This document shows positions 18,583 through 29,639 of a stretch of DNA of 64,000 nucleotides, piece by piece. Below the pieces are notes generated by a model. The model was not told the origin of the DNA and ran no database searches. It worked only from the letters and a program-made list of their open reading frames with translations. The position numbers were made by a program, and so were the translations under genes. This DNA is from Microlunatus sp. Gsoil 973 (GTDB lineage: Bacteria > Actinomycetota > Actinomycetes > Propionibacteriales > Propionibacteriaceae). The DNA lies in the NCBI RefSeq assembly GCF_009707365.1, contig NZ_CP046122.1:4836001-4900000 (forward strand), read 5' to 3'. Within the stretch, counting starts at the first letter, position 1. Each line of letters begins with the position of its first letter.

Positions 18583-19593
18583 TCAGTCCAGCCTGATGAT
18601 CATCTTGCCGGTGTTCTCACCGCGCAGCATTCCGATGAACGCGGCGGGCGTGTTCTCCAGTCCGTGCACGACGGTTTCCCGGACGACGAGCTGCCCGGAG
18701 GCGTACCAGGCTCCGACCGATCGTTCGAACTCGTCGGCGATGTCAGGGTGATCGCCGACCAGGAAGCCGGTCATCGTCAGCCGCTTGCCGATGAACAGCG
18801 GCAGATTGCTGGGACCCGGCTGCGGCCGGGACTGGTTGTAACCGGAGATCGCGCCGCAGATGGCGATCCGGCCACCGAGGTTCATCCGGCCGATCGCGGC
18901 TTCCAGCTGCTCGCCGCCGACGTTGTCGAAGAACACGTCGACGCCCTCGGGTGCGGCCTTCTCCAGCAGGTCGGCCGCCTGGCCGTCGTGGTAGTCGAAG
19001 GCGGCGTCGAAACCCAGGTCGCCGAGCAGATGGTCGACCTTGGCCGCGGAGCCGGCACTGCCGATCACCTGACCGGCGCCGGACAACTTGGCGATCTGTC
19101 CGGCGAGGCTGCCCACCGCGCCGGCGGCGCCGGACACGAAGACGCGGTCGCCCGGCTGGAAGCGGGCGATCCTGGTCAATCCGACGTACGCGGTACGGCC
19201 CGGCATGCCCAGAACGCCGAGATAGGCGGTCGGTGAAACGTCGGCACGGCGGGCGACCCGCGTCGCCCGGTCGGCCGGCAGCACCGCGACGTCACGCCAG
19301 CCCAGGTTGTGCACCACCAGGGCACCGACCGGGATGTCGGTGTCGACGGACGCGATCACCTCGCCGACTGCACCGCCCTGGGCTGGCTGCTCGAGCTGCC
19401 ACGGCGGCGCATAGGACGGCTCGTCCCGCATCCGCCCGCGCATGTACGGGTCGACCGAGATCGCCAGATTGCGGACCGCGATCTCACCCGGGCCGGGATC
19501 GGGCAGGGTGCTGGTCACCAGCCGGAAGTTGTCCTCGGTCGGCTCGCCGTCCGGCCTGGACACGAGATGGAAGGCGTGACAGGTGATCGACAT
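18583..19593 (-). CDS. Zinc-free MDR NADP-dependent oxidoreductase (CurA-like)
   Basis: Medium-chain dehydrogenase/reductase of the leukotriene B4 12-hydroxydehydrogenase/curcumin reductase group, 336 residues, lacking zinc-ligand cysteines. It typically reduces an enone double bond with NADPH. Seen: SVDPYMRGRM near the N-terminus, the cofactor-binding VFVSGAAGAVGSLAGQ, and the C-terminal FLVGDHPD and ENTGKMIIRL. It starts nine bases after the glutaryl-CoA dehydrogenase stop with a GAGGAG ribosome site, so it belongs to the lysine operon by position. A role acting on an unsaturated intermediate is conceivable but not supported directly. Confidence 0.88.
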   Translation of the reverse strand: MSITCHAFHLVSRPDGEPTEDNFRLVTSTLPDPGPGEIAVRNLAISVDPYMRGRMRDEPSYAPPWQLEQPAQGGAVGEVIASVDTDIPVGALVVHNLGWRDVAVLPADRATRVARRADVSPTAYLGVLGMPGRTAYVGLTRIARFQPGDRVFVSGAAGAVGSLAGQIAKLSGAGQVIGSAGSAAKVDHLLGDLGFDAAFDYHDGQAADLLEKAAPEGVDVFFDNVGGEQLEAAIGRMNLGGRIAICGAISGYNQSRPQPGPSNLPLFIGKRLTMTGFLVGDHPDIADEFERSVGAWYASGQLVVRETVVHGLENTPAAFIGMLRGENTGKMIIRLD

Positions 19594-19602
19594 GGCAGCT
19601 CC

Positions 19603-20781
19603 TCAGCCGAACGCGTTCTCGCCGGTCAGTGCTTGACCGATGACCAGTTGGTGGACTTCGCTGGTGCCCTCGTAGGTGAGCACCGATTCCAGATTGTTGG
19701 CGTGTCGCATGATCGGATACTCGCCGGTGATGCCGTTGGCGCCGAGGATCGTCCGGCAGGTCCGGGCGATCTTGATCGCCTCGCGTACGTTGTTCAGCTT
19801 GCCCAGGCTGACCTGTCGGGGATCGAGTCGATGATCATCCTTGAGCCGGCCGAGATGCAGCGCCAGCAGGAATCCCTTCTGCAGTTCCAGGGCCATGTCG
19901 GCCAGTTTGGCCTGGGTCAGTTGGAAGGACGCCAGCGACCGGTCGAACACCTGCCGGTCGGCGGCATAGGCCAGTGTGCAGTCCAGACAGTCGCGGGCGG
20001 CGCCGAGGGCACCGAAGACGATGCCGAACCGGGCTTCGTTGAGACAGGACAGCGGTCCGCGCAAGCCGGTCACCTCCGGCAGCACGGAATCGGCTGGGAG
20101 GCGTACGTCCTGCAGGACGAGTTCGGAGGTGATCGACGCCCGCAGCGACAGCTTCTTGGTGATCTTGGGAGCACTGAAACCTGGCGTGTCCGTAGGGACG
20201 ACGAATCCCCGGACACCCTTGCCCGGATTGTCAGGATCGGTCTGTGCCCAGACGATCGCCACGTCGGCCACCGATCCGTTGGTGATCCACATCTTGGTGC
20301 CGTTCAGCACCCAGTCGTCACCGTCCCGGCGAGCGAGGGTACGCATCCCGGCCGGGTTGGACCCGAAATCCGGTTCGGTCAGGCCGAAACAGCCGATCGC
20401 CTCGCCGGTCGCCATCCGCGGTAGCCAGTGCTGCTTCTGTTCCTCGCTGCCGAACTTCCAGATGGCGAACATGGCCAGGGATCCCTGGACCGAGACCAGG
20501 CTGCGGACACCGGAATCGCCCGCTTCGAGTTCCATGCAGGCCAGGCCGTAGGAGACGGCATTGGTTCCGGCGCAGCCGTAGCCGGTCAGATGCATGCCGA
20601 GCAGACCGAGCGCGCCGGCCTCCTTGGCCAGACCGGGATCGATCTCACCGCGCTCGTACCAATCCGCGACCTCGGGACGTACCCGCTCCTCGACCCAGTC
20701 CCGTACGGTCGCCGCAATGTCCCGTTCCTCAGCGGACAGCAGATGATCGACTCTCAGCAGTTCCAACGGCGATGTCGGCAT
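19603..20781 (-). CDS. gcdH: Glutaryl-CoA dehydrogenase
   Basis: FAD enzyme that oxidises and decarboxylates glutaryl-CoA to crotonyl-CoA, passing electrons to ETF. The 392-residue protein follows the glutaryl-CoA dehydrogenase pattern rather than that of generic acyl-CoA dehydrogenases: LTEPDFGSNPAGMRT, KKLSLRAS, the C-terminal GANGITGEYPIMRHANNLES, and the catalytic Glu371 in LTYEGTSEVHQL, matching the position of the human GCDH base. It starts 18 bases after the fused E1 gene with GGAAAGAG upstream. Placed after lysine 6-aminotransferase, aminoadipate-semialdehyde dehydrogenase and a 2-oxoacid dehydrogenase E1, it completes a lysine to crotonyl-CoA route. Confidence 0.9.
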   Translation of the reverse strand: MPTSPLELLRVDHLLSAEERDIAATVRDWVEERVRPEVADWYERGEIDPGLAKEAGALGLLGMHLTGYGCAGTNAVSYGLACMELEAGDSGVRSLVSVQGSLAMFAIWKFGSEEQKQHWLPRMATGEAIGCFGLTEPDFGSNPAGMRTLARRDGDDWVLNGTKMWITNGSVADVAIVWAQTDPDNPGKGVRGFVVPTDTPGFSAPKITKKLSLRASITSELVLQDVRLPADSVLPEVTGLRGPLSCLNEARFGIVFGALGAARDCLDCTLAYAADRQVFDRSLASFQLTQAKLADMALELQKGFLLALHLGRLKDDHRLDPRQVSLGKLNNVREAIKIARTCRTILGANGITGEYPIMRHANNLESVLTYEGTSEVHQLVIGQALTGENAFG

Positions 20782-20799
20782 CGTTCTCTTTCCGATTCC

Positions 20800-23004
<2,205 letters not shown>

Positions 23005-23009
23005 GCCTG

Positions 23010-23015
23010 ATTATC
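23010..23015 (-). promoter_or_regulatory. Possible internal promoter (-10) before the fused E1 gene
   Basis: On the minus strand GATAAT preceded by TGC forms an extended -10 element, five bases ahead of the E1 ATG. It lies in the 24-base gap after the aldehyde dehydrogenase gene, so E1 and gcdH might also be transcribed separately. Confidence 0.35.
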
Positions 23016-23028
23016 GCAACGCCTCGCC

Positions 23029-24570
23029 TCAGTCCAGCTTGAACCCCGGGTTGCCGACCAGCGCGGCGGTGTCCATCTGTGCCTTCTGCAGCCTGCCCGA
23101 GTAGTCCCAGTTGACCGATTGCCAGCGAGTGAATTGATCAAGCACCCAGACGCCGGACTGTCGCGATCCGTTGCCGGACTTGCCGTTGCCGCCGAACGGC
23201 AGATGAGCCTCGGCGCCCGAGGTGGAGTTGTTGATGCTCAGCATGCCTGCCGAGATGCCGTCCCGGAATCCGAACGCCTCCCGGGCGTCGTTGGTGTAGA
23301 TCGCCGAGGAGAGACCGTAGCCCGGAGCGTTGGCCAACTCGATCGCCTCGGTGAAGTCCCGGTAACTGGTCACGCCGACGATCGGGCCGAACGTCTCCTC
23401 ATCGAAGATCCGATCACCGGGCCGCACACCATCGACGACGACCGGGTGATAGAACAGGCCGGCCGTCGGATCGCCGACGAAACCCTCCCGAGGATTGTCG
23501 GCGGTGATCCGGCCGCGCTGCGCCTGCACCCGGTGATGCGGCTGGATCAGGGAGAGGAATTCCTCGTACCGCTCGGCGAACCTGGCGTCCATCAACGGTC
23601 CCATCACCACGTCGCGGGTCGGATCGCCGACCGGCGCGGCGGCCACGGCCGCGTTGTAGCGGGCCAGGAAGTCGTCGTGCACCGACTCGTGCACGATCAC
23701 CGTGCCCAGGGACGTGCAGCGCTGCCCGGCGGTGCCGAAACCGGCGAACAACGCGCCCTCCACAGCAAGATCGAGATCGGCTGCCGGGGTGACCACCATC
23801 GGGTTCTTCCCACCGAGTTCGAGACAGGCGGTCTGCAGATGACGTCCGGCCAGGCCACCCACCTCACGGCCGACGGCCGATGACCCGGTGAAGCCGATCT
23901 TGTCGATCAGGCCCTGCTCGAGGCTCTGCTCGAGGCCCGCGAAGGTGTCGGGTCCTCCGGCGTGCACGATGTTGAACACGCCGTCCGGCAGCCCGCCTCC
24001 GGCGACGAAGATCTCGTGGAACGCGGAGGACGCGGCCGGGGAGTATTCCGCCGGTTTCCAGACGATCGTGTTGCCGGCCAGTAGTGCCGGGACGATGTAC
24101 CAGGACGGCACCGCCACCGGGAAGTTGCCGGCGGTGATCACCGCGACCGAGCCGACCGGGCGGCGGAAGGTGAAGAGTTGCTTGTCCGACATCTCGCTGG
24201 GCACCGTCTGCCCGTAGAGCCGGCGTCCTTCGCCGAGGAAGAAGTCGCAGGTGTCGATGATCTCCTGCACCTCGCCGAGCGCCTCGGCGTACGGCTTGCC
24301 GATCTCGGCCGTGACGATCCTCGCCAGCGCCTCCTTGTTTCCCTCGACCGCGCGGCCGATCTGGGCGATCGCCCGTCCCCGGACGGGAGCGGGGACCGCC
24401 GCCCAGGCGGACTGCGCCTTCCTGGCCGACTCCGCCGCGGCGACGAACGTCGCGGCGTCGCCGAACGAGACCTCTGCGATCACCTCGTCCAGCCGGCTCG
24501 GATTGGTGCTCGCGGCGGTCCGGCCACCCGGCACCGGGCGGCCGCCGATGATCGACGCGACCTGCTTCAC
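23029..24570 (-). CDS. L-2-aminoadipate-6-semialdehyde dehydrogenase (ALDH7-like)
   Basis: NAD(P)-dependent aldehyde dehydrogenase of 513 residues that would oxidise 2-aminoadipate-6-semialdehyde (in equilibrium with piperideine-6-carboxylate) to L-2-aminoadipate. Cofactor loop GFTGSSAVGREV, catalytic base in LELGGKNPM and nucleophile Cys285 in TAGQRCTSLG are all present. AGQRCTSLGT and the PFGGNGKSGNGSRQSG stretch near the C-terminus resemble the ALDH7/PCD and related groups. The GTG start overlaps the aminotransferase stop (GTGA) and has an AGGAGGAG ribosome site. The assignment depends on the immediate upstream lysine 6-aminotransferase, whose product is this substrate. Confidence 0.87.
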   Translation of the reverse strand: MKQVASIIGGRPVPGGRTAASTNPSRLDEVIAEVSFGDAATFVAAAESARKAQSAWAAVPAPVRGRAIAQIGRAVEGNKEALARIVTAEIGKPYAEALGEVQEIIDTCDFFLGEGRRLYGQTVPSEMSDKQLFTFRRPVGSVAVITAGNFPVAVPSWYIVPALLAGNTIVWKPAEYSPAASSAFHEIFVAGGGLPDGVFNIVHAGGPDTFAGLEQSLEQGLIDKIGFTGSSAVGREVGGLAGRHLQTACLELGGKNPMVVTPAADLDLAVEGALFAGFGTAGQRCTSLGTVIVHESVHDDFLARYNAAVAAAPVGDPTRDVVMGPLMDARFAERYEEFLSLIQPHHRVQAQRGRITADNPREGFVGDPTAGLFYHPVVVDGVRPGDRIFDEETFGPIVGVTSYRDFTEAIELANAPGYGLSSAIYTNDAREAFGFRDGISAGMLSINNSTSGAEAHLPFGGNGKSGNGSRQSGVWVLDQFTRWQSVNWDYSGRLQKAQMDTAALVGNPGFKLD

Positions 24571-25910
24571 TTGGCTCCTCCTACGACCTGGGCGACGGCA
24601 CGATCCAGTGCATCGGCGGCTTCGTCGATCTCCGCCTCGGTGACCGAGAGCGCCGGCCGGAACCGGATCGCCCGCTCGCCGCAAGGCAGCGCCAGGACGT
24701 GCTCGTGATCACGAAGCCACGCCAGCACGCTATCGCGGGTGGTGCCGTCGATGAGATCGACGGCGACCAGCAGGCCGCGCCCGCGGACGTTGCCCAGGGT
24801 GCCGTCGGGATACTGCTCGGCGACTTTGTGCAGACGTTCGACGAAATGCCGACCCTTCGGCCCGGCGGTCTCGATCAGCCCGGTGGCCTCGATGTGTTCC
24901 AGGATCCGGGTCGCGCGAACCATGTCGACCAGACCGCCGCCCCAGGTGGAGTTGATCCGGCCGGAGACGGTGAACACGTTGTCCGGGACCTCGTCGACCC
25001 GGCGGCCGGCCATGATCCCGCCGAGTTGCACCTTCTTGGAGAAGGCGACGACGTCGGGTTGGAGTCCCAACTGCTGGTAGGCCCACGGCGTGCCCGTGGT
25101 GCCCATCCCGGTCTGCACCTCGTCGAGGATGAACAGCGCGTCATGATCATGAGTCAGCTGCTGCATCGCCTGCAGGAACTCCGGGCGCAGGTGGTTGTCA
25201 CCGCCCTCACCCTGGATCGGTTCGCAGATGAACGCCGCGATGTCGTGCGGGTACTGCTCGAACGCCTGCCTGGCCTGGTCGAGCGCGCGCTCCTCGGCGG
25301 CCACCAGCTCGGGAAGATGATCTTGCAGCGGGAAGGTGATCGCCGGTACATCGATCCGCGGCCAGTCGAACTTGGGGAACCTGGCCACCTTGTTCGGCTC
25401 GGTGTTGGTCAGCGACATGGTGTAGCCGCTGCGGCCGTGGAAGGCGCGGGTCAGGTGCAGGATTCGGGTGCCGAGATCGGCGGACCTGCCGGCGGCCTCG
25501 TTGCGCCGGCTCTTCCAGTCGAAGGCCACCTTCAGGGCGTTCTCCACCGCCAGCGCGCCACCCTCGACGAAGAACAGATGGGGCAGCGCCGGGTCGCCGA
25601 GCACCCGGACGAAGGTCTCGACGAACTCGGCGTACTCCGGGCTGTAGATGTCGGAGTTGGCGGGCTTGTTCGCGGCGATCCGGGCGAGCTTGTCCAGGAA
25701 TGCCTGGTCGTCGGTGATGCAGCGCGGGTTCAGGCCGAGCGGCGCGCTGGCGAAGAACGTGTAGAAGTCCAGGTACACCTGCCCGGTCCGAGCGTCGACC
25801 AGTCGGCTGCCCCGGCTGGCGGCCAGGTCGGCGACGAGTTTGAACCCGTCGGTCAGCACGTGACGACCGAGAACCTGGTGCACATCGGCAGGTAACACGG
25901 GATGGGACAT
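24567..25910 (-). CDS. lat: L-lysine 6-transaminase
   Basis: Class III PLP aminotransferase transferring the epsilon-amino group of lysine to 2-oxoglutarate, yielding 2-aminoadipate-6-semialdehyde. The 447 residues match M. tuberculosis Lat (Rv3290c) closely in length. Seen: FVEGGALAVENALKVAFDWK, HLTRAFHGRSGYTMSLTN, FILDEVQTGMGTTG (Asp contacting the PLP nitrogen) and the lysine pair Lys292/Lys293 in FSKKVQLGG, one of which binds PLP. The ATG at 25910 follows AGGAGG at five bases; an upstream in-frame extension is not needed. It is the first gene of a five-gene minus-strand operon. The 171-base upstream region carries two palindromes. Confidence 0.92.
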   Translation of the reverse strand: MSHPVLPADVHQVLGRHVLTDGFKLVADLAASRGSRLVDARTGQVYLDFYTFFASAPLGLNPRCITDDQAFLDKLARIAANKPANSDIYSPEYAEFVETFVRVLGDPALPHLFFVEGGALAVENALKVAFDWKSRRNEAAGRSADLGTRILHLTRAFHGRSGYTMSLTNTEPNKVARFPKFDWPRIDVPAITFPLQDHLPELVAAEERALDQARQAFEQYPHDIAAFICEPIQGEGGDNHLRPEFLQAMQQLTHDHDALFILDEVQTGMGTTGTPWAYQQLGLQPDVVAFSKKVQLGGIMAGRRVDEVPDNVFTVSGRINSTWGGGLVDMVRATRILEHIEATGLIETAGPKGRHFVERLHKVAEQYPDGTLGNVRGRGLLVAVDLIDGTTRDSVLAWLRDHEHVLALPCGERAIRFRPALSVTEAEIDEAADALDRAVAQVVGGAK

Positions 25911-25987
25911 GGTGACCTCCTGGCGATCCACATTCGTCGGCGTGACGCATCAGCTACGGGAGCATTGATGCTTATCGCAACTCTATG

Positions 25988-26002
25988 CCGAAGATTCTTC
26001 GG
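25988..26002. promoter_or_regulatory. Palindrome CCGAAGA-T-TCTTCGG upstream of lat
   Basis: Perfect seven-base arms around one central base, 78 bases before the lat start codon. Position and symmetry suit a regulator binding site. M. tuberculosis lat is known to be controlled by an Lrp-type regulator encoded beside it, but no such gene is adjacent here. Confidence 0.45.
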
Positions 26003-26029
26003 AAGACAGCGGAAATCGCGGGAAATACT

Positions 26030-26044
26030 GCCCGTCTGACGGGC
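26030..26044. promoter_or_regulatory. Palindrome GCCCGTC-T-GACGGGC between pmm and lat
   Basis: Second perfect seven-base inverted repeat, its centre 42 bases (about four helical turns) from that of the palindrome at 25988-26002. It could be an operator for lat or a weak terminator hairpin for the mutase gene that ends at 26082. The following minus-strand TATTT is too short for a convincing intrinsic terminator. Confidence 0.4.
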
Positions 26045-26081
26045 TGTGTTGTGAATATCGTCCCGTCACCGCGCGTCGGGG

Positions 26082-27740
26082 TCAGGCCGTGACTCCCAGG
26101 GCAGCGGCCATCTCCGTGCGCAGCGAGCGCAGCAGGTCCGCGGCGACCGGATGCGCCTCACTCGCCCGGCGCGCGGATGTCGGCACCCGGGCCTCCAGGT
26201 AGCACTTGAGCTTCGGCTCGGTTCCCGACGGCCGGGCGACGACCTTGATCGACCTACCGGTGATCAGGACGCCGTCGGTCGGCGGCAATACGCCGGCGTC
26301 GCCGAGATCGACGCCGTCGGCAAGGTCGCGGACCTCGACCGGTTCGCCGGCCAGTACGGTCGGCGGATCGCTGCGGAGCCGGGACATCGCGTCGGTGATC
26401 AGCGACGGGTCCTCGACCCTGACGGTCAGCTGATCCGTGGCGTACACGCCGTATCGCTCGGCGATCTCGTCCAGCCGGTCGGACAGGGTCCGTCCCCCGG
26501 CGCGGAGGGAACCTGCCAGGTCGAGCACCCGGAGCAGGGCGGTGATGCCGTCCTTGTCGGGTACGGCGGCGGGGTCGACGCAGTAGCCGATCGCCTCCTC
26601 GTAACCGAACGCAAGGTCGGGAACCCGGCCGATCCACTTGAAGCCGGTCAGCGTGAACCGGAACGGATGATCATGGTCCTTGGCCATCGCCTGCAGCAGC
26701 GAACTGGAGACGATCGAACAGGCGTAGGTCCCCGGTACGCCGCGGCGCAGCGCATCGTCGGCCAGCAGTGCGCCCAGTTCGTCCCCGCGCAGCATCCGCC
26801 AGCCCGTTCCGTTCCGGTCCGGGACCGCGACGGCGCAGCGATCGGCGTCCGGGTCGTTGGCGATCACCAGGTCGGATTCCTGCCGGCCGGCGAGCTCGAT
26901 CGCCAGGTCGAGTGCGCCGGGTTCCTCCGGGTTGGGGAAGGGCACGGTCGGAAAGTCGGGGTCCGGATCGGCCTGGGCGGCGACGACATGCGGCGCGCTG
27001 AACCCGGTCCGGGAGACGAGTTCCTCGACGATCTTCCGGCCGACGCCGTGCATCGGCGTGTAGACCCAGTCGACTTCCCGGGGCCCGTGCCGGGAGACCA
27101 GCTCGGTCGCCCGCCGCAGATAGGCGGTGATCAGCTGCTCCCCGATGCGGTCGTAGTCGCCGGAACGTTTGAGGTCGGCCGGTCGCCCGGACGCGACGGT
27201 GTCGATGTGCGCCGCGATCTCGCCGTCGACCGGCGGAACGATCTGGGACCCGTCACCCAGATAGACCTTGTAGCCGTTGTCCTGTGCCGGATTGTGTGAG
27301 GCTGTCACCACGATCCCGGCCACACAGTCGAAGTGGCTGATGCCGAAGGCGACCACCGGCGTCGGCAGTGGATGCTCGATGAGCAGCGGACGGAATCCGG
27401 CGCCGGCGAGGATTTCCGCGCTGTCCCTGGCGAACACCTCGGAGTTGTGCCGGCCGTCATAGCCGATGATCACCGTGCCGCCGGACAACTCGTGATCGAC
27501 CAGATAACGGGCCAGGCCGGCTGCGGCCTGACCGACGGTCACCCGGTTCATCCGGTTCGGGCCCGGGCCGAGCGGCCCGCGCAGCCCGGCCGTGCCGAAC
27601 TGGAGCCGTCCGGAGAACGCATCGGTCAACTCCGCCTCTGCGGCGGCGTCACCGCCCGCCGAGCGTCGCAGAAGATCATCGAGTTCGGCGGCGGTCGCCG
27701 GGTCCGGATCCTCCGCCCGCCACCGGGCCGGATCGATCAT
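26082..27740 (-). CDS. pmmB: Phosphohexomutase-family enzyme (PmmB-like)
   Basis: Alpha-D-phosphohexomutase of 552 residues that moves phosphate between C1 and C5 or C6 of a sugar. The phosphoserine is Ser148 in VTASHNPAQDNGYK, the metal loop is NDPDADRCAV, the sugar-binding segment is around FGYEEAIGY, and the phosphate-binding RPSGTEPKLKCYLE is at the C-terminus. The ATG at 27740 shares a base with the phosphorylase stop (TGATG) and has AAGG upstream. The pairing with purine nucleoside phosphorylase matches deoD-pmmB of M. tuberculosis and suggests action on ribose-1-phosphate or deoxyribose-1-phosphate, i.e. as a phosphopentomutase; that is inference. Confidence 0.9.
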   Translation of the reverse strand: MIDPARWRAEDPDPATAAELDDLLRRSAGGDAAAEAELTDAFSGRLQFGTAGLRGPLGPGPNRMNRVTVGQAAAGLARYLVDHELSGGTVIIGYDGRHNSEVFARDSAEILAGAGFRPLLIEHPLPTPVVAFGISHFDCVAGIVVTASHNPAQDNGYKVYLGDGSQIVPPVDGEIAAHIDTVASGRPADLKRSGDYDRIGEQLITAYLRRATELVSRHGPREVDWVYTPMHGVGRKIVEELVSRTGFSAPHVVAAQADPDPDFPTVPFPNPEEPGALDLAIELAGRQESDLVIANDPDADRCAVAVPDRNGTGWRMLRGDELGALLADDALRRGVPGTYACSIVSSSLLQAMAKDHDHPFRFTLTGFKWIGRVPDLAFGYEEAIGYCVDPAAVPDKDGITALLRVLDLAGSLRAGGRTLSDRLDEIAERYGVYATDQLTVRVEDPSLITDAMSRLRSDPPTVLAGEPVEVRDLADGVDLGDAGVLPPTDGVLITGRSIKVVARPSGTEPKLKCYLEARVPTSARRASEAHPVAADLLRSLRTEMAAALGVTA

Positions 27741-28549
27741 CACAGGACCTTGGCCAGCTCAGCGAGCAGCCCTCGAAGCCGCGGCGCAGCATCCAGTCCG
27801 GCCTGGACGACCTCGGCATGGCTCAACGGCTTGGCAGAGATCCCGGCTGCCAGATTGGTGATCAAGGAGATGCCGAGCACCTCCATCCCCGCCTCCCGGG
27901 CGGCGATGGTCTCCAGCCCGGTGGACATGCCGACCAGGTCACCACCGAGTCGGGCGGCCATTCCGACCTCGGCCGGGGTTTCGTATTGCGGGCCACGGAA
28001 CTGCACGTACACGCCCTCGGACAGCTCCGGCGCCACCGACCGGGCAAGATCACGAAGCTGTCGCGAATAGGCATCGGTCAGGTCGACGAAGGTCGCGCCG
28101 CGCAACGGTGACTGCCCGGTCAGATTGATGTGATCACGGATCAGGGTCAGGGTGCCCGGCGGCAGCTCGGGGTGCAGACCGCCACAACCGTTGGTCAGCA
28201 CCAGCACCGCCGCACCCAGGGCGGCTGCGGTCCGGACGCCGTGCACCACGGCCTCCACCCCGCGCCCTTCGTAGAAGTGGGTGCGGCCGGTGAACACCAG
28301 CGCCCGCTTGCCCCCGGCCGTGGTGACCAGGCGGAGCACTCCGCCGTGACCGGCGACGACCGGTGTGCTGAAGCCGGGCAGGTCGGCCAGCGGGACCTCG
28401 GCGACCGTCTCTCCGATCGCGTCGGAGCCGGCGCTCCAGCCCGATCCGAGTACGAAGGCCAGGTCGGCCGCGTCGACACCGAGACGTCGGCGCACCGCGT
28501 CGGCAGCCGCCCGGGCTGCGCCGTGCGGGTCCTCGATCAGATCAACCAC
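27740..28549 (-). CDS. deoD: Purine nucleoside phosphorylase
   Basis: Trimeric-type phosphorylase (269 residues) splitting inosine, guanosine and their deoxy forms into base plus pentose-1-phosphate. Motifs: phosphate-binding VLGSGWS and GRTHFYEG, TNGCGGLHPELPPG, VQFRGPQYETPAEV and GMSTGLETIAAREAG, plus the purine-binding Asn in SLITNLAAG. The GTG at 28549 is chosen because TATCCT lies seven bases upstream with no ribosome site, as in add. It is translationally linked to the mutase. With Cdd, Add, DeoC and the importer it completes purine nucleoside salvage in this window. Confidence 0.94.
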   Translation of the reverse strand: MVDLIEDPHGAARAAADAVRRRLGVDAADLAFVLGSGWSAGSDAIGETVAEVPLADLPGFSTPVVAGHGGVLRLVTTAGGKRALVFTGRTHFYEGRGVEAVVHGVRTAAALGAAVLVLTNGCGGLHPELPPGTLTLIRDHINLTGQSPLRGATFVDLTDAYSRQLRDLARSVAPELSEGVYVQFRGPQYETPAEVGMAARLGGDLVGMSTGLETIAAREAGMEVLGISLITNLAAGISAKPLSHAEVVQAGLDAAPRLRGLLAELAKVL

Positions 28550-28556
28550 GGGCGAC

Positions 28557-28562
28557 AGGATA
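28557..28562 (-). promoter_or_regulatory. Candidate -10 box for the leaderless phosphorylase gene
   Basis: Minus-strand TATCCT, seven bases before the GTG start. The same hexamer at nearly the same distance precedes adenosine deaminase. Confidence 0.55.
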
Positions 28563-28563
28563 G

Positions 28564-29004
28564 CTACCAGCCACTGGCGCACTGACGGCGTCGGAGTTCG
28601 GCCACGTAGTCGTCCGGCGCACCGGCCGCTTCGGCGGCATCGGCCAGGATGCCGATCGTCCGGGCACTCGGCAGACCGCCCTCGAAGTCGTTCAGCACAT
28701 AGGTCCAGGCCGGCAACTCCCCGTCCAGGGTGGCGACCCGGACGGTCAGCTTGCGATAGAGCCCGGAGTCCGCGCTCTCCCAGCCGTCCAGGGCGGCGAC
28801 ATCGGATTCGCCGACATCGTAGAGGCCGACGAAGACCTGACCGCCCGGCTGCTCGGCCAGGGTCGGAAGAGCGCCGTCCCAACCGTCGCCGCCGAAGGTC
28901 AGGCGCCAACCCGGCAGCCAGCCGACGCCGCGGGTCGGTGAATGCGGGCAGCGGCCGGCCATCTGACCGGGATCGAGATTGCTCCCGTACGCGGCATAAA
29001 TCAC
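28564..29004 (-). CDS. Gamma-glutamylcyclotransferase-fold protein
   Basis: Small 146-residue protein of the GGCT/AIG2 fold. The substrate loop YGSNL is at residues 6-10, and a conserved Glu occurs near residue 75 in WESADSGLYRK, the usual catalytic position. Family members release 5-oxoproline from gamma-glutamyl compounds, which is interesting because 5-oxoprolinase genes occur 10 kb away, but many bacterial relatives have unknown substrates. The GTG at 29004 is preceded by TAGCGT at eight bases, suggesting a leaderless message. It ends 14 bases before the phosphorylase start. Confidence 0.82.
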   Translation of the reverse strand: MIYAAYGSNLDPGQMAGRCPHSPTRGVGWLPGWRLTFGGDGWDGALPTLAEQPGGQVFVGLYDVGESDVAALDGWESADSGLYRKLTVRVATLDGELPAWTYVLNDFEGGLPSARTIGILADAAEAAGAPDDYVAELRRRQCASGW

Positions 29005-29025
29005 GCCAGCAGACGCTACCGCTGG

Positions 29026-29637
29026 TCAGCGGTTGTCGGTGGATTCGTCGTCGACCGGCACGTTCATCGGCGGCCCGCCGTGCGCCGGCGGCCGGATACC
29101 CGGCCTGCCGGCCGTGCCCGCCGACTCCATGATCCCGCGGGCCAGCCACTTGCCGGCCGCGACGAGCGGACTGTCGGGTGTCTGCGCGACCCGGGGCGGC
29201 ATCACGACGACCGGGCAGGCCGCCTGGTAGACCAGTCGATGCGCCAGTCCCGGCGAATTGCCGAAATCGGTTCGCCGGGGTGCGTCGATGACCACCAGGT
29301 GAGCGGCCTTGGACAAGGCGGTCAGCACGGCAGACGGCGTACCCTGCCGGATCTCGCAATGCGCCCGGTGGTCGGCGCCGAGGGTCTCCCGGACGTCGTC
29401 GAACAGCGCTGCCTCGGCATGCGCCCGCTCCGCGTCAACGTCCCGGGTGACCACCGAGGGTCTGCCGGAGGCCGCCGACGGCGGCCGGGATGGACGCCAG
29501 GCGCGGACGGCGAGCAGATCCGCGTCGTAACGATCTGCTGCATCGGCCGCCCAGCGCAGGGCCATCGGCGAGTGGCTGGTCCGGCTCACCCCGACCACGA
29601 TCAGCGGACGGTCGGACTCTTCGGTCTGTTCAGTCAT
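29026..29637 (-). CDS. Universal stress protein (single UspA domain)
   Basis: A 203-residue protein with one UspA domain (about residues 10-145), beginning PLIVVGVSRTSHSPMALRWA and ending LVYQAACPVVVMPP, followed by a roughly 55-residue low-complexity Pro/Gly-rich tail. The ATP-binding loop G-x2-G-x9-G(S/T) is not clean: the last segment reads PRRTDFGNSPGLAHRL. ATG 29637 follows the transporter stop by two bases, so it is probably translated with it. Such proteins often sense stress or metabolic state; no partner is obvious. Confidence 0.85.
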   Translation of the reverse strand: MTEQTEESDRPLIVVGVSRTSHSPMALRWAADAADRYDADLLAVRAWRPSRPPSAASGRPSVVTRDVDAERAHAEAALFDDVRETLGADHRAHCEIRQGTPSAVLTALSKAAHLVVIDAPRRTDFGNSPGLAHRLVYQAACPVVVMPPRVAQTPDSPLVAAGKWLARGIMESAGTAGRPGIRPPAHGGPPMNVPVDDESTDNR

Positions 29638-29639
29638 GA

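Noticed and set aside
26030-26044. Intrinsic terminator of the phosphohexomutase gene
   Set aside because: The stem is short, its loop is tight and it is followed only by TATTT, so I list it as a palindrome of uncertain role rather than a terminator.
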